13,732 nt of DNA from Roseburia sp. (GCA_017547315.1 JAFYQA010000113.1:1-13732); one strand, 5' to 3'; counted from the first letter of the stretch, positions 5,407-12,501 are shown. Made by a program: numbers and translations. Notes: generated from the sequence alone by a model not told the origin.

Positions 5407-6690
5407 ATGAAGAAAGAGACATTTGTAACCAAAGCACAGTTAGAGGAGATTATTAAAACATATCCGACACCATTTCATTTATATGATGAAGCGGGAATTC
5501 GTAAGAATGCACAGGCGGTAAAAGAAGCATTTGCATGGAATCCGGGATTTCGTGAGTACTTTGCAGTAAAAGCGACTCCGAATCCATACATTTTAAAGAT
5601 TTTAAAGGATTATGATTGTGGATGTGACTGTTCTTCTATGACAGAGCTGATGTTGGCGCAGTCTCAGCATTTTGGTGGAGAACACATTATGTTTTCTGCA
5701 AACGATGTGCCAGCAGAGGAATTCGCTTATGCTGAAAAATTAGGTGCGATTATTAACTTGGATGATTTTACTCATATTGACTTTTTAGAGAAGACAATCG
5801 GTTATATTCCAGAGACGATTAGCTGTCGTTACAATCCGGGCGGAATTTTTAAGATGAGCAACGGCATTATGGATAATCCTGGTGATTCCAAGTATGGTTT
5901 TACTTATGACCAGATGGTAGAAGGTTTTAAACTTTTAAAAGAAAAAGGTGCAAAACATTTTGGTATTCATTCTTTCTTAGCAAGTAATACGGTGACAAAT
6001 GACTACTATCCAATTCTTGCAAAACAGTTATTTGAATTAGCTGTAGATTTGAGAGACAAAACCGGCTGCCATATTTCATTTGTTAACTTATCAGGTGGTG
6101 TAGGTGTACCTTATACACCGGATCAGGAACCAAATGATATCTATGCAATCAGTGAAGGTGTTAGAAAAGCATACGAAGAAGTATTAGTACCGGCAGGTAT
6201 GGGAGATGTATCTATTTTCTCAGAAATGGGACGTTTCATGTTAGCACCATACGGCTGTCTCGTAACAACTGCAATTCATGAAAAACATACTTATAAAGAG
6301 TACATCGGTGTAGATGCATGTGCAGCGAACCTGATGCGTCCAGCTGTATATGGTTCTTATCATCATATTACTGTTATGGGCAAGGAAGATGCACCATGTG
6401 ACCATAAATATGATGTAGTTGGTTCTCTTTGCGAGAACTGTGATAAATTTGCGATTGACCGTATGTTGCCTGAGATTGAAAAAGGTGATTTACTGGTGAT
6501 TCATGATACAGGTGCACATGGATTCTCTATGGGATATAACTATAATGGACGTTTGCGTTCGGCAGAACTTTTATTAAAAGAAGATGGAAGTACACAGATG
6601 ATTCGTCGTGCGGAAACTGCAAAGGATTATTTTGCAACCTTTGATTGTCTGGATATTTTAGATGATATGATTTATCCAGAGGGCGTCTAG
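5407..6690 (+). CDS. lysA: Diaminopimelate decarboxylase
   Basis: A 427-aa fold-III PLP-dependent decarboxylase. It converts meso-diaminopimelate to L-lysine plus CO2, the last step of lysine synthesis, in the cytoplasm. Lys55 in YFAVKATPN is the expected PLP-binding lysine. LSGGVGVPY (228-236) is the glycine-rich phosphate-binding loop. SEMGR (272-276) matches the usual EPGR with Met in place of Pro, keeping Arg276. GSLCENCDKF (339-348) carries the catalytic Cys342 contributed to the neighbouring subunit. GYNYNGRLRSAE (376-387) matches the C-terminal Y-N-x-R-x-R-x-x-E pattern. HSFLASN replaces the commoner HIGSQ, which marks this as a divergent subgroup. A related decarboxylase acting on carboxynorspermidine is the main alternative, but the Cys motif and C-terminus favour LysA. 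AGAGGGG lies nine bases before the start. Confidence 0.88.
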   Translation: MKKETFVTKAQLEEIIKTYPTPFHLYDEAGIRKNAQAVKEAFAWNPGFREYFAVKATPNPYILKILKDYDCGCDCSSMTELMLAQSQHFGGEHIMFSANDVPAEEFAYAEKLGAIINLDDFTHIDFLEKTIGYIPETISCRYNPGGIFKMSNGIMDNPGDSKYGFTYDQMVEGFKLLKEKGAKHFGIHSFLASNTVTNDYYPILAKQLFELAVDLRDKTGCHISFVNLSGGVGVPYTPDQEPNDIYAISEGVRKAYEEVLVPAGMGDVSIFSEMGRFMLAPYGCLVTTAIHEKHTYKEYIGVDACAANLMRPAVYGSYHHITVMGKEDAPCDHKYDVVGSLCENCDKFAIDRMLPEIEKGDLLVIHDTGAHGFSMGYNYNGRLRSAELLLKEDGSTQMIRRAETAKDYFATFDCLDILDDMIYPEGV

Positions 6691-6696
6691 AAATAG

Positions 6697-6711
6697 TCGA
6701 TAATATATCGA
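6697..6711. repeat. Short inverted repeat after lysA
   Basis: TCGATA and TATCGA pair around ATA. No T-run follows, so it is not a convincing terminator. The next gene starts 58 bases after the lysA stop codon and may be co-transcribed. Confidence 0.35.
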
Positions 6712-6748
6712 GGATGGAATGTAACAGCGAGGTTGGAGATAGTATAGA

Positions 6749-7492
6749 ATGTGTATCGACCAAATGCGTTTTGATGCAGCCAAAGAGAAAATTATAGGGA
6801 AAAACAGGGAGCGTGCCGGTATCGGTACGCTTTCTGAAAAAACGATGCATGCGGTATTAAAACATTACTATGCACCGGATGAAGAAATGCACGAGATTCC
6901 GATTGAGAATTATGTAGCGGACATCTATACCGGGACAGAGATTATCGAGATACAGACCCGTGCGATGAACCGCATGCGGAAGAAATTAGAGGTTTTTTTG
7001 CCACTGTACCCGGTGACGATTGTGTATCCGATACCACGTGAGAAATGGCTCTATTGGATTGATGAGGAGACAGGAGAAATATCACAGAAAAGAAAGTCTC
7101 CGAAAAAAGGGAATCCGTATCAGGCATTTATTGAATTATACAAAATTCGTCCGTTTTTATCGCATCCAAATCTGAAACTGCGGCTGGACTTGATCGATAT
7201 GGAAGAGTACAGGCTTTTAAATGGCTGGAGTCGTGATAAGAAAAAAGGAAGCGAGCGGTATGACCGTATTCCTACTGCATTTGTGGAAGAAGTCTGTATT
7301 GACTGTGTCAGAGATTATATGCAGTTGATTCCGTATGAACTGCCGGAGCAGTTTACGGTAAAAGAATTTGCAAAGTATGCCAAAATTCCAGCACGACTGG
7401 CGGGGACGATACTTTTGATTTTTTATGATTTAAAACTAGTAGATCGCGTGGGGAAAAGCGGTAAAAGCTATGTTTATGAAGTAAATGAATAA
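6749..7492 (+). CDS. Uncharacterised protein with a PD-(D/E)XK-like N-terminus and a winged-helix-like C-terminus
   Basis: A 247-aa soluble protein. The start at 6749 has GGAG 11 bases upstream; Met6 (6764) is an alternative with no site. Residues 25-85 resemble the core of a PD-(D/E)XK nuclease: a helix with Glu30, then Asp58 in NYVADIYTG, then the strand EIIEIQT with Glu67 and Gln69, then a Lys/Arg-rich helix RAMNRMRKKLEVFL. A conserved-looking middle part holds YPIPREKWLYWIDEETGE. The C-terminal segment FTVKEFAKYAKIPARLAGTI to YVYEVNE looks like a winged helix. The assignment rests on motif reading only. No lysine-pathway role is apparent, and proximity to lysA may be incidental. A strong terminator begins four bases after the stop codon. 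Confidence 0.75.
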   Translation: MCIDQMRFDAAKEKIIGKNRERAGIGTLSEKTMHAVLKHYYAPDEEMHEIPIENYVADIYTGTEIIEIQTRAMNRMRKKLEVFLPLYPVTIVYPIPREKWLYWIDEETGEISQKRKSPKKGNPYQAFIELYKIRPFLSHPNLKLRLDLIDMEEYRLLNGWSRDKKKGSERYDRIPTAFVEEVCIDCVRDYMQLIPYELPEQFTVKEFAKYAKIPARLAGTILLIFYDLKLVDRVGKSGKSYVYEVNE

Positions 7493-7495
7493 AAT

Positions 7496-7536
7496 AAAAA
7501 TGGTTCACATGCCTTTTGGACATGTGAACCATTTTT
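7496..7536. terminator. Two-way terminator between converging transcription units
   Basis: AAAAATGGTTCACATG (7496-7511) pairs perfectly with 7521-7536 over 16 bp around CCTTTTGGA. T-runs occur on both strands, so it can serve the plus-strand gene ending at 7492 and the minus-strand gene ending at 7573. Confidence 0.92.
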
Positions 7537-7572
7537 TATTTCTATAGGAAAGAGAAGAACGGAAATTGCAAT

Positions 7573-7863
7573 TTAATAATTACTCAAGCGTAATCTGCGC
7601 TTATAAGCCGGATCTAGTTGGTCGATGGTACGACGTGCCTGACCGTAATAGCTTGGATTCGTAGAGATAACGTAAATCTGCTTAGCACCATGGAACTTTT
7701 CCCGGAAAAAGAAGGGAATGTTAATCAGGTTCTTGGTGAAAGGAATACGATTCTCTATTAAAACACGAACGGCATAATTACTGATGCGTTCATTCACGGT
7801 ATAACATAATTCGATATCTTTATTAATCTCTTTGGTATTGCCAAGAGTTAAAACTCTATTCAT
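7573..7863 (-). CDS. 96-aa protein of unknown function downstream of an XRE regulator
   Basis: A small basic soluble protein that I do not recognise. The ATG at 7863 has AAGGAG about 10 bases upstream. The N-terminal part suggests an alpha/beta fold: ELCYTVNERISNYAVRVLIENRIPF reads as strand, helix, then an 'x-x-L-x-x-x-x-I-P' turn. After a loop with FFFREKFHGA comes the strand KQIYVIST, then a helix YYGQARRTIDQL. This order recalls small ferredoxin-like signal-transducer proteins of the DUF2007 kind, but the likeness is weak. The C-terminus is Arg-rich (AYKRRLRLSNY). It lies 57 bases after the XRE gene on the same strand and shares its promoter, so the two may form a functional pair. A toxin or an accessory factor are both possible. 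Confidence 0.72.
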   Translation of the reverse strand: MNRVLTLGNTKEINKDIELCYTVNERISNYAVRVLIENRIPFTKNLINIPFFFREKFHGAKQIYVISTNPSYYGQARRTIDQLDPAYKRRLRLSNY

Positions 7864-7920
7864 TTCGAAAAAACTCCTTGCATTTATATGATAAAAACGA
7901 AGCAGCTATGACAGAAAACG

Positions 7921-8202
7921 CTATGCACGATTCGATTCCTGCAGATTAATCTGAATCTGCTTACCAAGGCTTCCGGCTATTTTAATAACAAAGTCCAGAC
8001 TCGGGTTGTAACGACCGCTTTCAAAGCGAGAGATATTAGACTTCTTCGTACCGACCATGGCAGCCAAGTCTGCCTGAGTCATATCCTGTGCCTTACGTGC
8101 TGCTTTTAACTGTTCGACCAGTTCATAACGAGGAGCCAGTTCTGTATTCTTTTTAACGATACGACGCGGTGTAGGCGCCTGTGTACTTTTTACATCGCTC
8201 AT
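7921..8202 (-). CDS. XRE-family helix-turn-helix DNA-binding protein (antitoxin-like)
   Basis: A 93-aa protein. The ATG at 8202 is preferred because GAGGTGG lies just upstream; an in-frame GTG at 8211 falls inside that site. Residues 1-28 are a basic, Pro/Thr-containing leader. Residues 29-83 form a Cro/C1-type HTH: LVEQLKAARKAQDMTQADLA is helices 1-2, and MVGTKKSNISRFESGRYNPS contains the recognition helix and the E-S-G-R-x-N-P-S motif. The short tail KQIQINLQES forms a last strand. HigA-like antitoxins and small phage-type repressors share this architecture. Its promoter contains a perfect 20-bp palindrome, which strongly suggests autoregulation. The 96-aa gene follows on the same transcript. 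Confidence 0.85.
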   Translation of the reverse strand: MSDVKSTQAPTPRRIVKKNTELAPRYELVEQLKAARKAQDMTQADLAAMVGTKKSNISRFESGRYNPSLDFVIKIAGSLGKQIQINLQESNRA

Positions 8203-8223
8203 ATTTGCCACCTCATAAACGAA

Positions 8224-8252
8224 ATGTTATCATATATGATAACAGAAGTCAA
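8224..8252 (-). promoter_or_regulatory. Promoter of the XRE gene
   Basis: On the minus strand, -35 TTGACT (8247-8252) and -10 TAACAT (8224-8229) are 17 bp apart. The start codon at 8202 lies about 21 bases beyond the -10 box. The palindrome at 8225-8244 fills the spacer and overlaps the -10 box. Confidence 0.8.
8225..8244. promoter_or_regulatory. Perfect 20-bp palindromic operator
   Basis: TGTTATCATATATGATAACA is its own reverse complement over all 20 bases. It lies between the -35 and -10 boxes of the XRE promoter and covers five of six -10 bases, so a bound protein would block transcription. The nearby XRE protein is the likely binder (inference). No second copy was seen in the window. Confidence 0.85.
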
Positions 8253-8316
8253 GAAGGAACTTGTTGATGAAGCAGCGAAAATGATAGAAAACGGTAGTGA
8301 GAAAGATAAAATATGA
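8236..8316 (+). CDS. Doubtful 26-aa peptide upstream of gene 8456
   Basis: A frame from ATG 8236 (or 8224) to TGA 8314-8316 encodes a charged helical peptide (MITEVKKELVDEAAKMIENG...). No ribosome binding site is visible, and the start lies inside the palindrome. Its stop overlaps the ATG of the next small frame in ATGA. It may be a gene fragment or chance. Confidence 0.15.
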   Translation: MITEVKKELVDEAAKMIENGSEKDKI

Positions 8317-8453
8317 AAGAGGGAGAAGAAACAAACTTGTCAAGAAAAGCATGGAATGATAAGATAACAAGAGGAGTGTATGCCTTCATAGAGAAGGAGT
8401 TTTTGGAAGGTTGTACAAAAAAGTGGTTAGTAAGGATAATAAGGAGAGGGTAA
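8313..8453 (+). CDS. Doubtful 46-aa peptide directly before gene 8456
   Basis: A frame from ATG 8313 to TAA 8451-8453 encodes a basic peptide (MKEGEETNLSRKAWNDKITR... to WLVRIIRRG). A TTG at 8337 with GAGGGAG upstream is an alternative start. The stop lies two bases before the ATG of the next gene. A candidate promoter at 8337-8365 would start transcription inside this frame, which argues against translation. Confidence 0.2.
   Translation: MKEGEETNLSRKAWNDKITRGVYAFIEKEFLEGCTKKWLVRIIRRG
8337..8365 (+). promoter_or_regulatory. Putative promoter of the 8456-10243 gene pair
   Basis: TTGTCA (8337-8342, five of six consensus bases) and TAAGAT (8360-8365, four of six) are 17 bp apart. The leader would be about 85 bases. 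Confidence 0.45.
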
Positions 8454-8455
8454 TT

Positions 8456-9469
8456 ATGAATCAGTTTGATACACCATATTTTTCATCAGAATTTATTCTG
8501 GAATATAGCAAAGGCGGAGCTGAGAGAATGAAAAGAGTGCAGACTTACGTAGCGTTTCGTTTTCTGTCTGCATTGGTAAAAGCAGAGCCGGTATTGATTA
8601 AGGGTTTAGAAGAGCATATTGGGTGCGAATTGACACCTGTCTGCTATGATGAGATAGAAGCATATTTGATGGAGGATTTGTATTTTACACCAGTATTTGT
8701 AGAAAATTCATATGATGCACTGGTATTCTATTATGCGTTACAGGTGACCAAAGAGAAAGACGGTGTAGCTGCGATGTATATGGACAAGTTGTTATCGTTA
8801 TATGCACCGGAGGCATTGCGTATAAGCTATGATGAGTCATCATTTTCATTAGATACAGCGTATGAGAATGAATTATTTTACTGGGCTGCGTTATATATTT
8901 GTTTGACAGGATATGAGGCTTCATTGGAGTATATTTTGCCGGAGTTTGCAAGAATTTACTGGAAAGAGTTGCAGTTTACCTGCGGTGACATGTTGCTCTA
9001 TGATTTCTTAAGTGAGTATTTTGAGCAGAAGGATGTATTACATTGTCCGGAGTTTCAGGAGTTGAATCATACGTTAGTATTGGCCACATTGCAGTCTTTC
9101 CGTACTAATTTAGAGAGTTTTGCGATGGAAGTGCTGATTCAGTTAAAACATCCGTCTTCTCAGTTTGCAGGCTTGTATCAGTTTGGTGCAGTAGGCTGTA
9201 AAGATTTGCCAACACTTGATGTGGCAGGACGCAGAATGGAGAAGATTTTAGAGTATGCGACAGCGTACGAACTTCGTAATCATTTGTATGACTATCACTT
9301 GGATGAGGACAAGACAATTACATTTGGAAATTGGAAAGATAAATTAAAATGGCATTATGTGCAGTATAATAATGTGTATAATATGGCGTTTATGACTTAT
9401 TATGCAGCAAATTTATCGATGCGCATGGTGAAGAAACAGTTTATGGAGAATCTTGAAACAGTGAAATAA
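8456..9469 (+). CDS. Uncharacterised 337-aa helical protein
   Basis: I do not recognise this protein. The start at 8456 follows AAGGAGAGGG; upstream in-frame codons from 8411 have no site. No signal peptide or clear membrane helix is present. The sequence is rich in Tyr, Phe, Leu, Glu and Met, with many short amphipathic helices such as YVAFRFLSALVKAEPVLIKG (about 31-50) and LVLATLQSFRTNLESFAMEV (about 208-227). The pattern suggests a helical-repeat scaffold. Two C-x-x-V/E-type Cys positions do not form a metal motif. The stop codon directly abuts an in-frame ATG of the next frame, and the histidine phosphatase start lies 42 bases further, so translation is probably coupled. The pairing suggests a regulatory or binding role together with the phosphatase, but this is inference. 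Confidence 0.75.
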   Translation: MNQFDTPYFSSEFILEYSKGGAERMKRVQTYVAFRFLSALVKAEPVLIKGLEEHIGCELTPVCYDEIEAYLMEDLYFTPVFVENSYDALVFYYALQVTKEKDGVAAMYMDKLLSLYAPEALRISYDESSFSLDTAYENELFYWAALYICLTGYEASLEYILPEFARIYWKELQFTCGDMLLYDFLSEYFEQKDVLHCPEFQELNHTLVLATLQSFRTNLESFAMEVLIQLKHPSSQFAGLYQFGAVGCKDLPTLDVAGRRMEKILEYATAYELRNHLYDYHLDEDKTITFGNWKDKLKWHYVQYNNVYNMAFMTYYAANLSMRMVKKQFMENLETVK

Positions 9470-9511
9470 ATGACGGATGCCGGCGTTGATTCGGCAGAAA
9501 GAGAGCAGAAA

Positions 9512-10243
9512 ATGCGAATTATTATTATTAGACACGGAGATCCGGATTATTCGATTGATTCATTGACAGAGACTGGTTGGAAAGAAGCGAGACTTCTAGC
9601 GGAACGTCTAGCAAAAACAGATATGACAGAGATTTATGTGTCTCCACTTGGAAGGGCACAGGATACCTTAAAACCGACCTTAGAGAAAACAGGGCGCACC
9701 GCTACGACATTGGAGTGGCTGCGTGAATTTAATCCGCGGATTAACAGACCGGATGTAGTGGGTGTAAGGAAACTTAGTTGGGATTGGTTGCCGCAGGACT
9801 GGACGAAGGATGCGAATTTTTTTGACCGTAATTTGTGGCATACGAATCCGGTTTTTGTAGAAGCAGACGTGAAAAAAGAATACGATTGGGTGATTCAAAA
9901 TTTTGACGCACTTTTAGCAGAGCATGGTTATGTGCGTGACGGGGATAATTACCGCGTTGAACGCCCGAATCGGGATACACTGGTATTCGTATGTCATTTT
10001 GGCTTGGAATGTGTGTTGTTAAGTCGGTTAATGAATGCATCACCGATGGTTCTCTGGCAGGGGATGTGTGCAGCACCTTCTTCTTTTACTTCGATATATA
10101 CAGAGGAACGCAGGGAGGGAATCGCGTCATTCCGTATGAGTTGTTTTGGAGATACGTCGCATTTGTATGCGGCAGGCGAAGAACCATCTTTTGCAGCTCG
10201 CTTCTGCGAAACGTATGATTGTGCCGAGGAACGCCACGACTAA
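9512..10243 (+). CDS. Histidine phosphatase family protein (phosphoglycerate mutase-like)
   Basis: A 243-aa protein of the branch-1 histidine phosphatase fold. MRIIIIRHGDPDYS at the N-terminus holds the RHG motif with the phospho-accepting His8. SLTETGWKEARLLAERL and IYVSPLGRAQDTLKP follow as the usual second and third blocks, the latter with the conserved S-P-x-x-R-A-x-x-T pattern. VFVCHFGLECVLLSRL near residue 157 supplies the second catalytic His. An insertion between these blocks is rich in Trp and Asp (WDWLPQDWTKDANFFDRNLW) and probably caps the active site. The ATG at 9512 is preferred because RHG then sits at the usual distance from the N-terminus; ATG 9470 abuts the previous stop codon and lacks a site. 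The substrate is unknown: a small phosphorylated metabolite or nucleotide is typical. Confidence 0.87.
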   Translation: MRIIIIRHGDPDYSIDSLTETGWKEARLLAERLAKTDMTEIYVSPLGRAQDTLKPTLEKTGRTATTLEWLREFNPRINRPDVVGVRKLSWDWLPQDWTKDANFFDRNLWHTNPVFVEADVKKEYDWVIQNFDALLAEHGYVRDGDNYRVERPNRDTLVFVCHFGLECVLLSRLMNASPMVLWQGMCAAPSSFTSIYTEERREGIASFRMSCFGDTSHLYAAGEEPSFAARFCETYDCAEERHD

Positions 10244-10269
10244 TTTTTTAGTATAGTTTTGGACTGTTT

Positions 10270-10282
10270 GCAAAGTGCAATT
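10270..10282. repeat. Small inverted repeat before the TetR gene
   Basis: TTGCA-AAG-TGCAA is a 13-bp inverted repeat about 43 bases upstream of the TetR start. It is a weak candidate for a TetR operator. No clear promoter hexamers or terminator were found between 10244 and 10324. Confidence 0.25.
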
Positions 10283-10324
10283 GGGAAGAAGTAGTAAAGA
10301 GTAGTAGAGGATAAAAAGAGGTTT

Positions 10325-10834
10325 ATGTATAAGATTTGTAAGACTGCTAAGTCAGAAGCACGTCAGATGGAGTTCCAAAATACATTGCTTAAAATGGTTG
10401 AGAAGAAAAAGTTAAAAGAGGTGACCATTGTTGCGTTGTGTGAAGAAATGGGGATATCCAGAAAGACTTTTTACCAGTATTTTGATACGGTAGAAGATGT
10501 ACTATATTCGATAATAGACCGGGAGCTTCAGAAGGGCTTTTTGCAATTAGAAGTTCGACCGGATATTGAGGCATTTTTCCAGTTTTGGAAAGAGAAAAAG
10601 TGGCTTTTGGATCTTTTGCAGGAGAATTCTTTGAGTCAGGTTTTAGTAGACAGAGCTTATTTTAATTCACGTATTATAGAAAAGGAGCGTTATACCATTA
10701 CCAGTATGAAACATGCCGGATGGATAGCCGCAATTATTACAGTTTTGATATTGTGGCACCATGGAGGTATGCAACAGACGACAGCAGAAATGCGGGAACT
10801 TATGATATCGATGTTTCATATTACTGAGGCATAA
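10325..10834 (+). CDS. TetR/AcrR-family transcriptional regulator
   Basis: A 169-aa protein, slightly short for the family. The N-terminal domain matches TetR: TLLKMVEKKKLKEVTIVALC is helix 1 and the turn, and EEMGISRKTFYQYFDTVEDVL (40-60) contains the recognition helix and the F-Y-x-Y-F motif. The C-terminal ligand-binding domain (about 70-169) is helical and includes WIAAIITVLILWHHGGM. AGAGG lies only three to four bases before the ATG, which is short and may limit translation. TetR proteins repress nearby genes until a ligand binds. The two GH79 genes downstream on the same strand are the obvious targets, and a glucuronide or its aglycone would be a sensible inducer. This is inference from position. 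Confidence 0.87.
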   Translation: MYKICKTAKSEARQMEFQNTLLKMVEKKKLKEVTIVALCEEMGISRKTFYQYFDTVEDVLYSIIDRELQKGFLQLEVRPDIEAFFQFWKEKKWLLDLLQENSLSQVLVDRAYFNSRIIEKERYTITSMKHAGWIAAIITVLILWHHGGMQQTTAEMRELMISMFHITEA

Positions 10835-10889
10835 TATACAAAAAAAGCAAAAAAGAATTTTATAAAAAGGTTACATTTGTTACCATTTG

Positions 10890-10915
10890 TCCACTCCTAC
10901 GGGAGTGGATTTTTT
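10890..10915 (+). terminator. Terminator of the TetR gene
   Basis: TCCACTC and GAGTGGA form a perfect 7-bp stem around CTACGG, followed by six T residues. It lies directly before the twin -10 boxes of the GH79 operon. The same TCCACT/AGTGGA core recurs in the leader hairpin at 10940-10962. Confidence 0.85.
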
Positions 10916-10917
10916 GT

Positions 10918-10928
10918 TATAATATAAT
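10918..10928 (+). promoter_or_regulatory. Twin -10 boxes of the GH79 operon promoter
   Basis: Two overlapping TATAAT hexamers occupy 10918-10923 and 10923-10928. No good -35 box lies 16-18 bp upstream, where the terminator hairpin sits. This suggests an activator-dependent or otherwise modified promoter, or one driven mostly by the -10 region. Confidence 0.55.
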
Positions 10929-10939
10929 TACAAAAATAC

Positions 10940-10962
10940 AGTGGGATGCTTTGGATTCCACT
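10940..10962 (+). promoter_or_regulatory. Leader hairpin or operator before the first GH79 gene
   Basis: AGTGGGAT (10940-10947) pairs with ATTCCACT (10955-10962) with one G-U pair around GCTTTGG. It lies about 12-20 bases past the -10 boxes, a usual place for a TetR-type operator. It could equally be RNA structure in the 5' leader. Confidence 0.4.
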
Positions 10963-10994
10963 TCGTATATATTTAATTTTAGGAGGACAAACCA

Positions 10995-12491
10995 ATGGGG
11001 AAATTAGTAAAACTTAATCCAAGTGAATTGAAAGCACTTCGTCAGATTGATGAGCGTATGATTTCATACAACGTTGAAATGACAGAAGTAACAGGTGGTA
11101 CTTTCTGGAAGGCTTATACAGAAGCTCAGGTAGATGGTACAGAAGAATTTCCAGTAATCAAAGACTGGACGAATATGGGGAATTTACAGCAGTGGTATGA
11201 TCCAATTGATACAACAAATCCAAGACTTATCAAGCTTGCAAAAGACCTTGGTAAAGCATGGGTACGTGTATCTGGTACATGGGCAAATAAGACATACTAT
11301 GATTTTGATGGACATACAAACGGACAGGTTCCAGAAGGTTATCAGAACCTTCTTACCAAAGAACAGTGGACAAACTTACTTGATTTTGTAAAAACAATCG
11401 ATGGTAAATTATTAGTGTCTTTTGCAAACTGCCCAGGTAACCATAGCAAAGATGAACCATGGGATCCAACACAGGCAAAAATGCTTATGGACTACAGTAT
11501 TGAGCATGGTGTTCCAGTTTCAGCAGCTGAATTTACAAATGAACCAAACTTAATCGCACTTTCTGGTTTACCAACAGGTTATACAGCAGCAGATCATGCA
11601 CGTGACCATGATGCTTTCGGTGCATGGTTAAAAGAAAACTATCCAGACTGCTTATTCGTTGGTCCATGTACAGTAGGTGATATCGATATGTTTGGTGCAG
11701 GTATGGATGGTGCCGGCGGCGGTATGGCAGCAGGTTATGAAATTGTAACTACAGAAGATTTATTAGGTGAATACAAATCAAAAATGGATGTATTCAGCTA
11801 CCACTATTATAACGGCGTTTCTGAACGTGGAGCAGCTATGGGTGGTCACTGGCCATACGAAGCAATTCTTACAGAACAGTATTTAGGAATTGCTGCTCAC
11901 TGTGCAAGACAGTATGTTCCAAAACGTGATAGATATGTTCCAGGCGGACAGATGTGGGTAACAGAATCCGGCGATGCAGGATGTGGTGGTAATACATGGG
12001 CTTCTACTTATGCAGATGTACCACGTACATTGAATGAGTTTGGTGAGTTCCCAACTGTTACAGATGGTATTATTTTCCATAATACATTAGCATCTTCAGA
12101 TTACGGATACTTAAAACATGGTACATTTGTTCCAAGACCAAGCTATTTTGCAGCATTACTCTGGAATCGTATCATGGGTTCAACTGTATATGATTGTGGA
12201 GCATTAGAAGAAGGTGCACATGTATATGCACACTCTCGTAAAGATGGAAAAGAAGGTATGGCTTACCTTATCGTAAACAACTCAAACGAGACAACAACAG
12301 TAGAACTTCCAGCAGAAGCTGATGTATACATGCTTGCAGGTGAAGATGGAAAACTTCGTGCACGTAACATGACATTGAATGGTAAAGTATTAGCACTTGG
12401 TGAAAACGATGAACTTCCAGCATTAGAACCAGTGAAAGCTAGTGGTACATTAGAAATTCCAGCAACAAACTGTGCATTTATCGTACTTTAA
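10995..12491 (+). CDS. GH79-family glycoside hydrolase (beta-glucuronidase/heparanase-like), copy 1
   Basis: A 498-aa protein without a signal peptide, so cytoplasmic. The fold is a (beta/alpha)8 barrel of clan GH-A followed by a beta-rich C-terminal domain (about 395-498). Glu183 in AAEFTNEPN is the expected acid/base, and Glu324 in MWVTESGDAG the expected nucleophile. Other landmarks are AWVRVSGTWANKTYYDFDG (88-106) and DVFSYHYYNG (265-274). GH79 enzymes cleave beta-linked glucuronic acid, for example from plant or drug glucuronides, or act on heparan-type and hyaluronan chains. Lack of export points to small imported glucuronides. AGGAGG lies eight bases before the start. Codon use (GGT, CCA, ACA, GAA) is strongly biased, suggesting high expression. 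The exact substrate cannot be read from the sequence. Confidence 0.85.
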   Translation: MGKLVKLNPSELKALRQIDERMISYNVEMTEVTGGTFWKAYTEAQVDGTEEFPVIKDWTNMGNLQQWYDPIDTTNPRLIKLAKDLGKAWVRVSGTWANKTYYDFDGHTNGQVPEGYQNLLTKEQWTNLLDFVKTIDGKLLVSFANCPGNHSKDEPWDPTQAKMLMDYSIEHGVPVSAAEFTNEPNLIALSGLPTGYTAADHARDHDAFGAWLKENYPDCLFVGPCTVGDIDMFGAGMDGAGGGMAAGYEIVTTEDLLGEYKSKMDVFSYHYYNGVSERGAAMGGHWPYEAILTEQYLGIAAHCARQYVPKRDRYVPGGQMWVTESGDAGCGGNTWASTYADVPRTLNEFGEFPTVTDGIIFHNTLASSDYGYLKHGTFVPRPSYFAALLWNRIMGSTVYDCGALEEGAHVYAHSRKDGKEGMAYLIVNNSNETTTVELPAEADVYMLAGEDGKLRARNMTLNGKVLALGENDELPALEPVKASGTLEIPATNCAFIVL

Positions 12492-12501
12492 TTAAAATTG
12501 G

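Noticed and set aside
9774..10076. 100-codon minus-strand open frame opposite the histidine phosphatase
   Set aside because: It is antisense to a gene with clear catalytic motifs and has no start signals.
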